Assembly: GCA_040755835.1 (NCBI GenBank)
Contig: JBFMAB010000059.1
Location: 186,001 to 250,000, forward strand
Reading direction: 5' to 3'
Source: JADLDB01 sp040755835
GTDB taxonomy: Bacteria > Myxococcota > Myxococcia > Myxococcales > Myxococcaceae
Length of the DNA stretch: 64,000 nucleotides
The notes below the pieces were generated by a model, which saw nothing but the letters and a program-made list of their open reading frames with translations, had not been told where the DNA came from and ran no database searches. Both the position numbers and the translations under genes were made by a program. Shown here piece after piece: positions 11,759 to 20,109 of this stretch. The first letter of the stretch is position 1. Each line of letters starts with the position of its first letter.

Positions 11759-12621
11759 TGAAGACGATGCGTGTCCTGTCCCTGTCCGCGTTCGCGCTGG
11801 TGTCCGCCTGCAAGTCGGCGCCCGAGGTCGGGCCCGAGCTCGCCGCCCCGGAGCTCGTCGACCAGAACTTCGAGATCGTCTCCCAGTCGCTGACCGACTG
11901 CGACGTGAAGCTGACGGGCACGGTGGCCTCGGCCGAGCAGGCCGTCACCATCGAGAAGGCGAAGTACGAGTTTGTCGTCGAGGGCGCCGTGCGCCGCACC
12001 GGCGAGAAGGCGCTGGGGATCGCCGTTCCGGCCGGCGGGCAGGCGGCGTTCTCGCTCGACGAGACGCTCACCTACGTGAAGGACGAGGACGATCTCAAGG
12101 CGATGGACGCGCGCGGCGGCAGCCTGCTCACCGCGCTGCGCGGCACGCTGCTGGTGTCCGCCGAGGTGCCGGCCGCCGGTGACGCGCCGGCCAGCAAGCG
12201 CACCTGGGAGCTCGAGTTCGCGCGCTCGAAGGACGTGCGCACCCCGCGGCTGCCGCACGTGAAGCTGCGCGAGTTCGAGGCGGGCCGCTTCGCCGAGGAT
12301 GAGGTGCAGGCGGTGTTCCACCTGGGCGTGGAGAACCCCAACCCCTTCTACCTCAGCATCTCCGGCGTCGCGTACGTACTGACGGTGGCCGGCAAGGAGA
12401 TGAAGAAGGGCACCATCGGCGCTGGCGAGAAGATCAGCCCGTCGTCGACCGGCGTCTTCGATCTCACCGTCACGGTGAACCAGGAGTCGCACGGCAAGGA
12501 CGTGGTGAAGCTGATCAAGGGCCTCAAGCTGCCCTTCTCGCTGTCTGGCGCGCTCAACGCCCCGATGTACGTCGAGCCGCTGATGGCCGAGGGTGAGATC
12601 AAGCTGAACCCTCCGCGCTGA
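11758..12621 (+). CDS. LEA type 2 / WHy-domain lipoprotein
   Basis: 287 residues with a lipoprotein signal (LVSACKS). The body contains two tandem beta-sandwich-like halves. The second half has the LEA14/WHy hallmark VENPNPFYLSISGVAY followed by the beta strands of that fold (FDLTVTVN), and the protein ends in EIKLNPPR. WHy/LEA2 domains are linked to desiccation or stress protection and are common as periplasmic lipoproteins in myxobacteria. The start overlaps the stop of the upstream lipoprotein gene, so the two are translated together. Family call good; physiological role inferred. Confidence 0.8.
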   Translation: MKTMRVLSLSAFALVSACKSAPEVGPELAAPELVDQNFEIVSQSLTDCDVKLTGTVASAEQAVTIEKAKYEFVVEGAVRRTGEKALGIAVPAGGQAAFSLDETLTYVKDEDDLKAMDARGGSLLTALRGTLLVSAEVPAAGDAPASKRTWELEFARSKDVRTPRLPHVKLREFEAGRFAEDEVQAVFHLGVENPNPFYLSISGVAYVLTVAGKEMKKGTIGAGEKISPSSTGVFDLTVTVNQESHGKDVVKLIKGLKLPFSLSGALNAPMYVEPLMAEGEIKLNPPR

Positions 12622-12670
12622 CGCGTGTCTCTCGTCGTCGCAGCCCTCCAGGGGGCGGCTCGCGACCCGC

Positions 12671-13366
12671 ATGCACTTCCTCGGGCCCGACCCCACGCGC
12701 TTCCCGCCCGTCGATGAGGCCGACGAGGACGGCATCCTCGCGGTCGGAGGCGACCTGTCGCCCGACCGGCTGGTGGAGGCGTACCGGCGCGGCATCTTCC
12801 CCTGGTACAGCGAGGGGCTGCCGATCCTCTGGCACTGCCCGGATCCGCGCTTCGTGCTCGAGCCGAAGAAGCTGCACGTGCCGAAGAGCCTGCGGAAGGT
12901 GATGAAGCGCGGCACCTATGAGGTGCGGCTGGACACGGCGTTCGAGCAGGTCATCGACGGGTGCGCGCGGGCGCGGCGGCCGGGACAGCGCGGCACGTGG
13001 ATTACCCGGGACATGCGCAAGGCGTACGTGCGCCTGCACCAGCTGGGGCTGGCGCACTCGGCGGAGGCGTGGGCCGGCGGCGAGCTGATGGGCGGGCTGT
13101 ACGGCGTGTCGCTGGGCGCGGTCTTCTATGGCGAGTCGATGTTCGCGCGGGCGAACGACGCCTCCAAGGTGGCATTCGTGACGCTGGTGGAGTGGGCCGC
13201 GAGCTGGGGCGTGGAGCTGATCGACTGCCAGCAGCAGACCGAGCACCTCGGGCGCTTCGGCGCGGAGTCCTGGCCGCGGACGAAATTCGTGGCCGAGCTC
13301 GAGCGACTCATGCGATTTCCCACCCGCCAGGGGCGCTGGTCGCTCCAGGCGGGGGAGGGATCGTGA
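12671..13366 (+). CDS. aat: Leucyl/phenylalanyl-tRNA--protein transferase
   Basis: 231-residue cytoplasmic aminoacyl-transferase that attaches Leu or Phe from tRNA to N-terminal Arg/Lys of proteins, marking them for ClpS/ClpAP (N-degron pathway). Conserved blocks are present: FPPVDEADEDGILAVGGDLS, YRRGIFPW, LWHCPDPR, HSAEAW, GGLYGVSLGAVFYGESMF and the DCQQQTEHL segment, in the right order and at typical length. ATG start. It lies about 50 bp after the LEA-type gene and one base before the methyltransferase start, so it probably heads a two-gene unit. Very secure call. Confidence 0.96.
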   Translation: MHFLGPDPTRFPPVDEADEDGILAVGGDLSPDRLVEAYRRGIFPWYSEGLPILWHCPDPRFVLEPKKLHVPKSLRKVMKRGTYEVRLDTAFEQVIDGCARARRPGQRGTWITRDMRKAYVRLHQLGLAHSAEAWAGGELMGGLYGVSLGAVFYGESMFARANDASKVAFVTLVEWAASWGVELIDCQQQTEHLGRFGAESWPRTKFVAELERLMRFPTRQGRWSLQAGEGS

Positions 13367-13367
13367 C

Positions 13368-14087
13368 GTGACGCGCGCGAGCGACGACGCCGATCGGCTG
13401 GAGCGCCCCCACTGGTGGTGTGAGGGGCGGCGCCGCGTGCTGCGCGAGGTGCTGCGGCGGCAGCTGTTGCCGCGCACCGGCCGGCGGATCCTCGACGTGG
13501 AGTGCGGCGGCGGCGGAATGTTCCCCGTGCTGGCGGAGTTCGGCGTGGTGGAGGCCGTCGAGGCGCGCGAAGAGGCCCGCGCGGCCGCCCGGCACCCCAC
13601 CCTGAAGGTGGCGCCGTGCCGCCTGCCCGACGAGCTGCCGCAGGGCCGGTGGGATCTCATCACCGCGTTCGACGTGCTGGCGCACGTGGATGATCCGATC
13701 GCCGCGCTGCGGGCGATGCGCGCGCGCCTCGTCTTCGACGGCCAGGTGGTGGTGACGACGCCGGCGTTTCCCGAGCTCTGGGGGCGCCACGACGAGCGCC
13801 ACCACCACCGGCGCCGCTACCGCCGGCTGGAGCTCGTCTCGCACCTCGCGGCCGCGGGCCTGCGCGTCACGTGGGTCAGCTACTTCGACGCGCTGTTGCT
13901 CCCGGCCCTCGCCGGCGCCCGGCTGCTCGAGCGCCTGGTGCCCGATCGCGCGCCCGCGGAGCCGTCGACGCCACCGGCCGCGCTCAACCGGGTGCTGACC
14001 GAGGTCTTCAGCAGCGAGCGGCTCGCGCTGGGCCTGACGCGGCTGCCGCTGGGCGCGTCGCTCGTCGCGGTCGCGCAGCGCGGCTGA
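13368..14087 (+). CDS. Class I SAM-dependent methyltransferase
   Basis: 239 residues. The Rossmann SAM-binding motif I reads ILDVECGGGG (near residue 42), followed by an acidic strand (VEAVEAREE), a TAFDVLAHVDDP motif and a VTTPAFPELWG strand, typical of methyltransf_11/23 proteins acting on small molecules or lipid carriers. The motif is often DVGCGxG; here Glu replaces Gly, a mild variation. GTG start with a purine-rich ribosome site (gggggaggga) 7 bp upstream, one base after the aat stop. It is the last gene before the 13-bp repeat block. Substrate unknown. Confidence 0.85.
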   Translation: MTRASDDADRLERPHWWCEGRRRVLREVLRRQLLPRTGRRILDVECGGGGMFPVLAEFGVVEAVEAREEARAAARHPTLKVAPCRLPDELPQGRWDLITAFDVLAHVDDPIAALRAMRARLVFDGQVVVTTPAFPELWGRHDERHHHRRRYRRLELVSHLAAAGLRVTWVSYFDALLLPALAGARLLERLVPDRAPAEPSTPPAALNRVLTEVFSSERLALGLTRLPLGASLVAVAQRG

Positions 14088-14110
14088 CGGACGACGAGCG
14101 CAGGCGGAGC

Positions 14111-14533
14111 GCGCCGACGAGACGCGCCGACGAGACGCGCCGACGAGACGCGCCGACGAGACGCGCCGATGACACGCGCCGATGACACGCGCCGATGACA
14201 CGCGCCGATGACACGCGCCGATGACACGCGCCGATGACACGCGCCGATGACACGCGCCGATGACACGCGCCGATGACACGCGCCGATNNNNNNNNNNNNN
14301 NNNNNNNNNNNNNNNNNNNNNNNNNNNNNNNNNNNNNNNNNNNNNNNNNNNNNNNNNNNNNNNNNNNNNNNNNNNNNNNNNNNNNNNCACGCGCCGATGA
14401 CACGCGCCGATGACACGCGCCGATGACACGCGCCGATGACACGCGCCGATGACACGCGCCGATGACACGCGCCGATGACACGCGCCGATGACACGCGCCG
14501 ATGACACGCGCCGATGACACGCGCCGACGACGC
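14111..14533. repeat. 13-bp tandem repeat (minisatellite)
   Basis: Perfect head-to-tail 13-bp units of the form GCGCCGATGACAC. The first four units (14111-14162) carry a variant (GACGAGAC in place of GATGACAC); identical units follow up to the N gap and again from 14391 to 14520, about 24 units visible. Degenerate versions continue to about 14580. The block lies between the 3' ends of two convergent genes. Because 13 is not a multiple of 3, every frame stays open and reads a 13-residue periodic peptide, which I consider non-coding. Confidence 0.95.
14288..14387. other. 100-N assembly gap inside the repeat
   Basis: Exactly 100 undetermined bases, the conventional length for a gap of unknown size. 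It is flanked on both sides by the same 13-bp units, so the array is probably longer than shown and was collapsed in assembly. Confidence 0.99.
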
Positions 14534-14724
14534 GCACAGACGACTCGCGCAGACAAAACACACCGACGACGCGTGCAGGAGAGGCACCCGATGGCGCGCA
14601 CCGCCGACACGCGCAGGCGAGGCGACGAACGACGCGCCCAGACGACGCTCGCGCTCCGTCTCCTCAACAGAAGAGTGCGCTCGCGCTCGGCCCGTGCCGG
14701 AGCGCTCACCATCGCGTACGCGGC
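14534..14724. other. Intergenic region with decayed repeat units
   Basis: After the last recognisable unit there are degenerate CGACGACGCG/AGACGAC-like motifs. No convincing gene, RNA or clear terminator is seen before the antiporter stop. The stretch is convergent intergenic DNA. Confidence 0.6.
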
Positions 14725-16746
14725 TCAGCCTTCCGGCTCCGGCTTGGCCGGCAGCACGGGCGCCCTCACCGTCAGCGCCTCCACCGCGCGCCGCACGGAC
14801 TCCCCGCGGCCGGCGAGGAACACCACGTCGCCGACGGCCAGCGGCTGCGTCGGGTCGAGCTGCTCGAGCAGCTGCCCTTCCCGCTGTAGCGCCACCACCA
14901 GCGCGCCGGTGCGGTGTCGGAGCTCGAGGGTGCGGAGGCTCTGGCCGAGCGCCGGGCTGTCCGCCTCCAGCACCACGTGCTCCAGCTTCAGATCCGCCAG
15001 CGCCGGCAGCTCACCCAGCGTCTTGCGCGGCACGGTGGGCTTGCGCGCCGAGGTCTGCGTTTCCTCCCGCGCGCGCCGCACCTGCCGGTCGATGACGTTG
15101 CGGGGCACGTCCAGCCAGCGGAGCGCGCGGACGACGATCTCCATCGCGCTCTCCACCTCCTCGGCCACCACGTCGGCGGCGCCGGCGCCGAGCAGTTGGT
15201 CGACCTCGACGAGGTAGTGCGTCCGCAGCAGCACCGGCACCTTCGGCGCAACGTGGCGCGCGGTGTTGAGCACCCGCCTGGCGGCGGCGGGATCGTTCAT
15301 CACCAGCACCAGCGCGCGGGCGGCCTCGAGGTGCACGTGCTCGAGCGCGTCCTCGCTGGTGGCGTCGCCGTAGTGAATGTCCTCGCCCGCGGCCCGCGCC
15401 GTGCGCACCGTGTCCGCGTTCAGCTCGAGCACCACCACCTTCACGCCGCTGTCCTTCAATGAACGCGCGACCAACCGGCCCGCCACACCGTAGCCCACCA
15501 CCACCACGTGGCCCGACGGCATGGCCTGCGTGTCGGGCTCCGCCTCGACGCGCGCGCCCAGCCGCTTCGCCAGCGGCTCGAGCAGCCGCTCGCCAGCGGT
15601 GACGTGCGGCGCGGCCCGCAGCAGCAACGGCGTCAGCAGCATCGTCAGCACGCCCGCGGACAGCACCGGCGCCAACGTCGCCGCGTCCACGACGCCGGAG
15701 CCCGAGCCCAGCTGGGCCAGCACGAAGCCGAACTCGCCGAACTGCGCGAGGCCCGCGCCGGCCAGCCACGCCACGCGCGCCGGGAAGCGCATCGCCAGCG
15801 CCGCGGCCGCCGCCAACATGCCCTTGCCCGCGATGAGGGCCAGCGTCAGCCCCAGCAGGAGCAGCGGCGAAGCGAGCAGCACCCGCACGTCGAACAGCAT
15901 GCCCAGCGACACGAAGAAGATGGACACGAAGGCGTCGCGCAGCGGCTTCACCTGGCTCATCGCGCGGTGCCCGTACTCCGTGTCGGCCACCACCATGCCG
16001 CCGAGGAAGGCGCCGAGCGCCAGCGACAGCCCCGCCAGCGAGGTGAGCCACGCGGTGCCCAGGGCCAACCCGAGGATGGCGAGGAGGAAGACCTCGGCGC
16101 TGCGGGCCCGGTCGACCCACGCGAGGGCGCGCGGCACCACGAAGCGCGAGACGAACAACGTCGCCACCACCACGCCCGCGGCCTTGAGCAGCGCCAGCCC
16201 CACCTGCGCGCCGATGCCCGCGCCGCCCTCCCCGCCCAGCAGCGGGACGATGAGCACCATCGGCACCACCAGCAGGTCCTGAAAGATGAGCGTGCCGACG
16301 ATGAAGCGGCCGTGCGGCGCGTCCAGCTCGCGGCGCTCGGTGAGTGCGCGCAGCACGATGGCAGTGCTGGACAGCGCCAGCGCGAAGCCGAAGAAGACGG
16401 CCCGCCCCGTCGGCTGTCCCAGCGTCTTCGCCACCGCGACGACGCCGCCGAAGGTGAAGCCCACCTGCAGCACCCCGCCCAGCGCGACGCGCCGAAAGAC
16501 GTCGCGCATACGCGAGAGCGAGAACTCGAGGCCGATGGTGAAGAGCAACAACACCACGCCGAGCTCGGCCAGCACGGCGATGTCCTCGCTGGCCTTGACC
16601 ACGCCCAGCCCTTGCGGGCCGCACAGCATGCCGGCGAGCAACAAGCCCGAGACGGCCGGCAGCTTGAGGCGCGAGAGCAGCAGCGTCACCAGCACGCCGA
16701 TGGCCGCGATGGCGGCGAGCTCGTCGAGAAGGGGAATGTGGCCCAC
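14725..16746 (-). CDS. KefB/CPA2-type cation:proton antiporter with RCK domain
   Basis: 673-residue inner-membrane protein. Residues 1-380 form 11-13 membrane helices with CPA2 hallmarks (GLLLAGMLCGPQGLG, LLLFTIGLEFSLSRM, SSTAIVLRAL, FQDLLVVPM). A TrkA-N/RCK nucleotide-binding domain follows (VVVGYGVAGRLVARSL near residue 410, then YGDATSED), and a TrkA-C domain closes the protein (from about 590). This is the layout of KefB/KefC/RosB-like K+/H+ exchangers gated by NAD(H)-type ligands. GTG start with a strong AGGAGGAG ribosome site 6 bp upstream. It stands alone on the minus strand after a 37-bp gap from the next gene. Confidence 0.93.
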   Translation of the reverse strand: MGHIPLLDELAAIAAIGVLVTLLLSRLKLPAVSGLLLAGMLCGPQGLGVVKASEDIAVLAELGVVLLLFTIGLEFSLSRMRDVFRRVALGGVLQVGFTFGGVVAVAKTLGQPTGRAVFFGFALALSSTAIVLRALTERRELDAPHGRFIVGTLIFQDLLVVPMVLIVPLLGGEGGAGIGAQVGLALLKAAGVVVATLFVSRFVVPRALAWVDRARSAEVFLLAILGLALGTAWLTSLAGLSLALGAFLGGMVVADTEYGHRAMSQVKPLRDAFVSIFFVSLGMLFDVRVLLASPLLLLGLTLALIAGKGMLAAAAALAMRFPARVAWLAGAGLAQFGEFGFVLAQLGSGSGVVDAATLAPVLSAGVLTMLLTPLLLRAAPHVTAGERLLEPLAKRLGARVEAEPDTQAMPSGHVVVVGYGVAGRLVARSLKDSGVKVVVLELNADTVRTARAAGEDIHYGDATSEDALEHVHLEAARALVLVMNDPAAARRVLNTARHVAPKVPVLLRTHYLVEVDQLLGAGAADVVAEEVESAMEIVVRALRWLDVPRNVIDRQVRRAREETQTSARKPTVPRKTLGELPALADLKLEHVVLEADSPALGQSLRTLELRHRTGALVVALQREGQLLEQLDPTQPLAVGDVVFLAGRGESVRRAVEALTVRAPVLPAKPEPEG

Positions 16747-16783
16747 GTTCGGCTCCTCCTAACGACGCGAGGCGAGCGGCGCC

Positions 16784-17431
16784 TCAGGCGCGCGGGACGG
16801 TGAGGTGGCGAACCGCGTCCAGCAACGACGGCTCGGACGCGTCGAACACGGCCAGCACCCGAGCGGCGAGGCCCGGCTCCGTCGCGTCGAGCGCCGCGCG
16901 CACCCGGTCGGCGGCGTGGCCGGGCAGCCGCGGCGTCGGGGCGGCCTCGAAGCGCGCGTCCGCCCGCGCCGAGAGGTGACAGGCGAAGCCGGGGGCGGCA
17001 GCGAGCGGCAAGGCGTCCAGCGCGGCTTCCAGCGCCAGCGCGGCCTGCGCCACGGCCAACTGCGCGACGACGCGCCCGAGGAACGCCCGCGTGGGCCCGT
17101 CGGCCGACGCCGGCACCTGCGCGGCCACCGCCTGCAGCAGCGCGGCCTCATCCACGCCGCGGAAGACGGCGCCCGTCAGCCGGAAGAAGCCGGACGTGTG
17201 CCGCTCGCCGTCCACGAGCGGCGCGTCCACCAGCCGCCCCAGCGAGTACGCGAGGTGGAAGCCGTCGCCGGCCGTCGTCAGCGCCAGCCAGTGCAGCTCG
17301 TCCGGCGTGGCCCAGTGGCGGGCCACCTGCGGCTTCGGCGGCAGCGCAGCGCCCAGCGCCACCCGGTACGCCGCGAGGACCTGCTCGCACAGCTGGCGGA
17401 ACGGCGTCGCCATGCCCGACGCATACACCAT
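16784..17431 (-). CDS. Conserved-looking protein of unknown function
   Basis: 215 residues from the ATG at 17431, or 209 from an in-frame ATG at 17413 (MATPFRQLC), which may be the true start. Ala/Leu-rich and mostly helical, with no signal peptide, membrane span or motif I recognise. Cys residues are few. It sits between the antiporter gene and the pilus-domain gene on the same strand, with about 30 bp to its upstream neighbour, so the three may be co-transcribed. No function is proposed. Confidence 0.6.
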   Translation of the reverse strand: MVYASGMATPFRQLCEQVLAAYRVALGAALPPKPQVARHWATPDELHWLALTTAGDGFHLAYSLGRLVDAPLVDGERHTSGFFRLTGAVFRGVDEAALLQAVAAQVPASADGPTRAFLGRVVAQLAVAQAALALEAALDALPLAAAPGFACHLSARADARFEAAPTPRLPGHAADRVRAALDATEPGLAARVLAVFDASEPSLLDAVRHLTVPRA

Positions 17432-17461
17432 TTCGCCGCCGCGGCCGTCGCCGGGTGCCGC

Positions 17462-18166
17462 TCAGGGGGCGGGCGCGGAGGCGCCGGCGTCGGGCGCGGG
17501 TGGGACTTCGAGGCGATCGTCCAGCGCGAAACGGCCCAGGGTGCGCTTGAGGATCGCCCAGAGGATCTTCCGGTGCTCCTCCCGCGACACCTGGCCTTCC
17601 AGCACCAGGCCGGCGCCGACGTAGCGCGCGGTGGCCCGTCGGCCGGCGATCTCCTCGAGCGCCTGCTGGACACCCTTGAGCTGGCTCTGCAGCACCGGGC
17701 TCGCGAAGGTGAGCTCGAGGTGACGCGCCTCGAAGGCGTCCGTCCGGAAGAGCGCGGTGAGCGCCTCGCGGCACGCCTCGTCGTGCGCGGTGACGGTCAG
17801 CTTCACGTCGTCGAGCGGCCGCGGCGTGAAGTCGGGGCAGGCCTTCTGCGCGGCGGTGTACGCGGCGGCGTCGGTGACGGGCCTGGTGCCCACGCGGACG
17901 CGCCAGGCGGCCACCTTGCCGTCGGCGCCCAGCAGCACGACGGTGCGCCCTGGCTTCAAGCCGGTCAGCAGCAGCTCTCCGGACGCCTCGAGCCACTCCA
18001 CCTGCACCAGCTTCGGGTCTTCCACCTCGAACCAGTCCAGGCGCGGCAGGCGAACGAACTTTTCCTTCCCGGGCTCGACGTCGTGCGCCCAGTCCACCGG
18101 CCAGGCCGCCGCCGACGCCGGCAGCACCAGCACCCACACCGTCAGGAGCCACTCGAGGGCGCGCAC
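17462..18166 (-). CDS. Pilus assembly/secretin N-domain-like secreted protein
   Basis: 234 residues from a GTG at 18166, which follows an AAGAGG ribosome site and gives a clean signal peptide (WLLTVWVLVLPASAAA); a frame reaching 18229 is less likely. The mature N-terminus matches the T2SS/T3SS pilus N-terminal domain found in CpaC/RcpA secretins: EPGKEKFVRLPRLDWFEVED, then LLLTGLKPGRTVVLLG. The rest looks like a BON-type alpha/beta repeat (RYVGAGLVLEGQVSREEH). There is no secretin barrel here and no pilus genes nearby, so it is an orphan. It could feed a distant Tad/secretion system; that is inference. Confidence 0.7.
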   Translation of the reverse strand: MRALEWLLTVWVLVLPASAAAWPVDWAHDVEPGKEKFVRLPRLDWFEVEDPKLVQVEWLEASGELLLTGLKPGRTVVLLGADGKVAAWRVRVGTRPVTDAAAYTAAQKACPDFTPRPLDDVKLTVTAHDEACREALTALFRTDAFEARHLELTFASPVLQSQLKGVQQALEEIAGRRATARYVGAGLVLEGQVSREEHRKILWAILKRTLGRFALDDRLEVPPAPDAGASAPAP

Positions 18167-18294
18167 GAGAGCCTCTTCACCACGCCCCGCCCGGCCGGTC
18201 AAAGGCGCGGGGACGGGACTGGAAGCCACGCGATTCCAGGAGCTTGGGTGACTCAGGGCGAGGCGGTCGCCGATGGGGTAAACAGGGCGTTGAG

Positions 18295-19644
18295 ATGCCG
18301 ACCTGGGGCATATGGGTCCTGCTTGGGGGGCTCCTCTCCGTGCGCGGGCTGCTGGCGGCCATGGAGGCGGCGCTGCAGGGCGCGAGCGACGTCAAGCTGC
18401 GGGAATTGGCCCAGGGCGGCTCGAAGCGCGCGCAGCGGGTGCTGAGGCTGCGGGCCGACCCCGAGGCCACCGCGGCCGCGCTGCGCAGCGCGATGGTGCT
18501 GTCGGGCTTCCTGTCCACCGCGCTGGCGGTGATGGCGGCGCCCGAGGTGCTCGGCCTGGGGTTGGACGACGTCTTCGCGTCGCGGTCGCTGATGGTGGTG
18601 GTGCCGCTCGGGGTGGCGCTGGCGATGGCGATGCTGGCGACGCTGTTCGACGTCACCTTCCGTTCGGCGGCGGTGCAGCGGCCCGACGCGTGGGCGCTGC
18701 TGCTCTCGGCGTTGACGACGGCGACGGTGACGGTGCTGTACCCGATGGTGAAGCTCTTGTCGGTGCCGCTCAACCTGCTGCTCAAGCCGTTCGGCGCGCG
18801 CGTCAGCTTCCAGGCGCCGCCGCCCCCGCTCGAGGAGCTCGAGAAGCAGCTCATCCGCCAGGCGCAGCAGGACGAGGTAGACAAGGGCGCGCCGCAGCTC
18901 ATTCGCTCGATCTTCGAGCTGTCGGACAAGACGTGCCGCGACGTGATGGTGCCCCGCACCGAGGTGGTGGCGATCGACCTCTCCACGCCGATGGACGCGC
19001 TCCTGCAGCTCATCGCCGAGGAGAACCACAGCCGCATCCCCGTCTACCAGGACGACATCGACCGGATCATCGGCATCCTCCACGTGCGCGACATCGTGCC
19101 GATGGTGCAGAACCCGGAGCTGATCATCCTCCGCGATCTCCTGCGGCCCGTCGTCTACGTGCCGTGGGTGAAGCCGATCGGCGACCTGTTGCGCGAGATG
19201 CAGCGCGAGCGCATCCACATGGCGGTGGTGGTGGACGAGTACGGCGGGTTCTCGGGCATCGTGACGCTCGAGGACATCCTCCGGGAGATCGTCGGCGACA
19301 TCCGCGACGAGTTCGAAGAGGACGTGCGCGCGTACGAGAAGCAGGCCGACGGCAGCTTCCTGGTCGACGCCAGCCTCCCGGTGGAGGACTTCGCGCGCGC
19401 CTTCGACTTCAAGTTCCCCGACGAAGGCGAGTTCGAGACGCTCGGCGGCTTCCTGTCGCACCTCGCCGGCGCGATCCCCGAGGTGAACGACAAGTTCCTC
19501 TACGCGGGGTGGACCTTCTTCGTGCACTCGAAGGAAGGGCCGCGCCTCGACAAGGTGCGCGTGCTGAAGCCGAAGCCCGCGACGGCGAGCGAGCGCAAGC
19601 CGAGCCACGAGCGCCTCGAGCCGGTCGCCACGTCGGGCCGGTGA
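18295..19644 (+). CDS. CNNM/CorC-HlyC family membrane protein with CBS pair
   Basis: 449 residues from the ATG at 18295. The N-terminal DUF21/CNNM membrane domain (about 1-190) has four hydrophobic segments. It is followed by two CBS domains (CRDVMVPRTEVVAIDL near residue 215; VDEYGGFSGIVTLEDILREIVGDI near 310) and a CorC_HlyC C-terminal domain (FLVDASLPVEDF, then ETLGGFLSHL). The family is implicated in Mg2+/Co2+ export and ion homeostasis; the haemolysin name is historical. It is divergent from the pilus-domain gene. High confidence in family, moderate in transported ion. Confidence 0.92.
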   Translation: MPTWGIWVLLGGLLSVRGLLAAMEAALQGASDVKLRELAQGGSKRAQRVLRLRADPEATAAALRSAMVLSGFLSTALAVMAAPEVLGLGLDDVFASRSLMVVVPLGVALAMAMLATLFDVTFRSAAVQRPDAWALLLSALTTATVTVLYPMVKLLSVPLNLLLKPFGARVSFQAPPPPLEELEKQLIRQAQQDEVDKGAPQLIRSIFELSDKTCRDVMVPRTEVVAIDLSTPMDALLQLIAEENHSRIPVYQDDIDRIIGILHVRDIVPMVQNPELIILRDLLRPVVYVPWVKPIGDLLREMQRERIHMAVVVDEYGGFSGIVTLEDILREIVGDIRDEFEEDVRAYEKQADGSFLVDASLPVEDFARAFDFKFPDEGEFETLGGFLSHLAGAIPEVNDKFLYAGWTFFVHSKEGPRLDKVRVLKPKPATASERKPSHERLEPVATSGR

Positions 19645-19647
19645 GCG

Positions 19648-20106
19648 TCAGTCGCGGCTGCGCTGCAGCTCGGGCACGCCGCGCACCAGCGCCTCGCGCG
19701 CCGTCGAGAACTCGAGCGCCTCGGTGGCCGGCAGCTCGAAGCGCACCACGCCCAGAAGCCGCGCCTGCACGAAGGCGCTGCCCGCGCGCCACGGCACGCC
19801 CTTGAAGATGAGCGGGCTGTCGAAGGCGAACGCCACCCGCCCGTCCGGCAGCGGCGTCGCGCGCTGGACCCGCTCGAGTCCTACAGCGACGCGCAGCCCG
19901 CCCAGGTACAGCTCCCACTCCACCTCGCGGAACGGCTCCCGCGGCGGCGGCAGCGCCAGCGTCACGCCCACCGCGCCGTCGTCGGGCGCGTCGAGGCGCA
20001 CCTCGAAGCGGGTCACCTCCACGTCGGGCGCGCCGGGACCGCGGGGCGTCGTCGCGCAGGCGCTCCAGCACGCGGCCGCGAGCGGCAGGAGCCAGGCGCG
20101 CCGCAC
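19648..20106 (-). CDS. LEA2/WHy-like lipoprotein
   Basis: 152 residues with a signal peptide and lipobox (CWSACA). The body is a single beta-sandwich-like domain: VTRFEVRLDAPDDG at the start, then REVEWELYLGGLRVAVGL, resembling the LEA type 2/WHy fold as in the larger protein at 11758. GTG start with a GGGAGG ribosome site, 3 bp after the stop of the upstream kinase, so the two are one operon. The stop lies only 3 bp from the convergent CorC-like gene's stop. Function probably periplasmic; not known. Confidence 0.7.
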   Translation of the reverse strand: MRRAWLLPLAAACWSACATTPRGPGAPDVEVTRFEVRLDAPDDGAVGVTLALPPPREPFREVEWELYLGGLRVAVGLERVQRATPLPDGRVAFAFDSPLIFKGVPWRAGSAFVQARLLGVVRFELPATEALEFSTAREALVRGVPELQRSRD

Positions 20107-20109
20107 GGC

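Noticed and set aside
14111..14533. CRISPR array
   Set aside because: Repeats are directly adjacent with no spacers and no cas genes.
13308..14712. Proteins with a 13-residue repeat (RVIGACHRRVSSA-like) across the array
   Set aside because: Arise from a 13-bp unit open in all frames; the unit contains no coding bias and an N gap.
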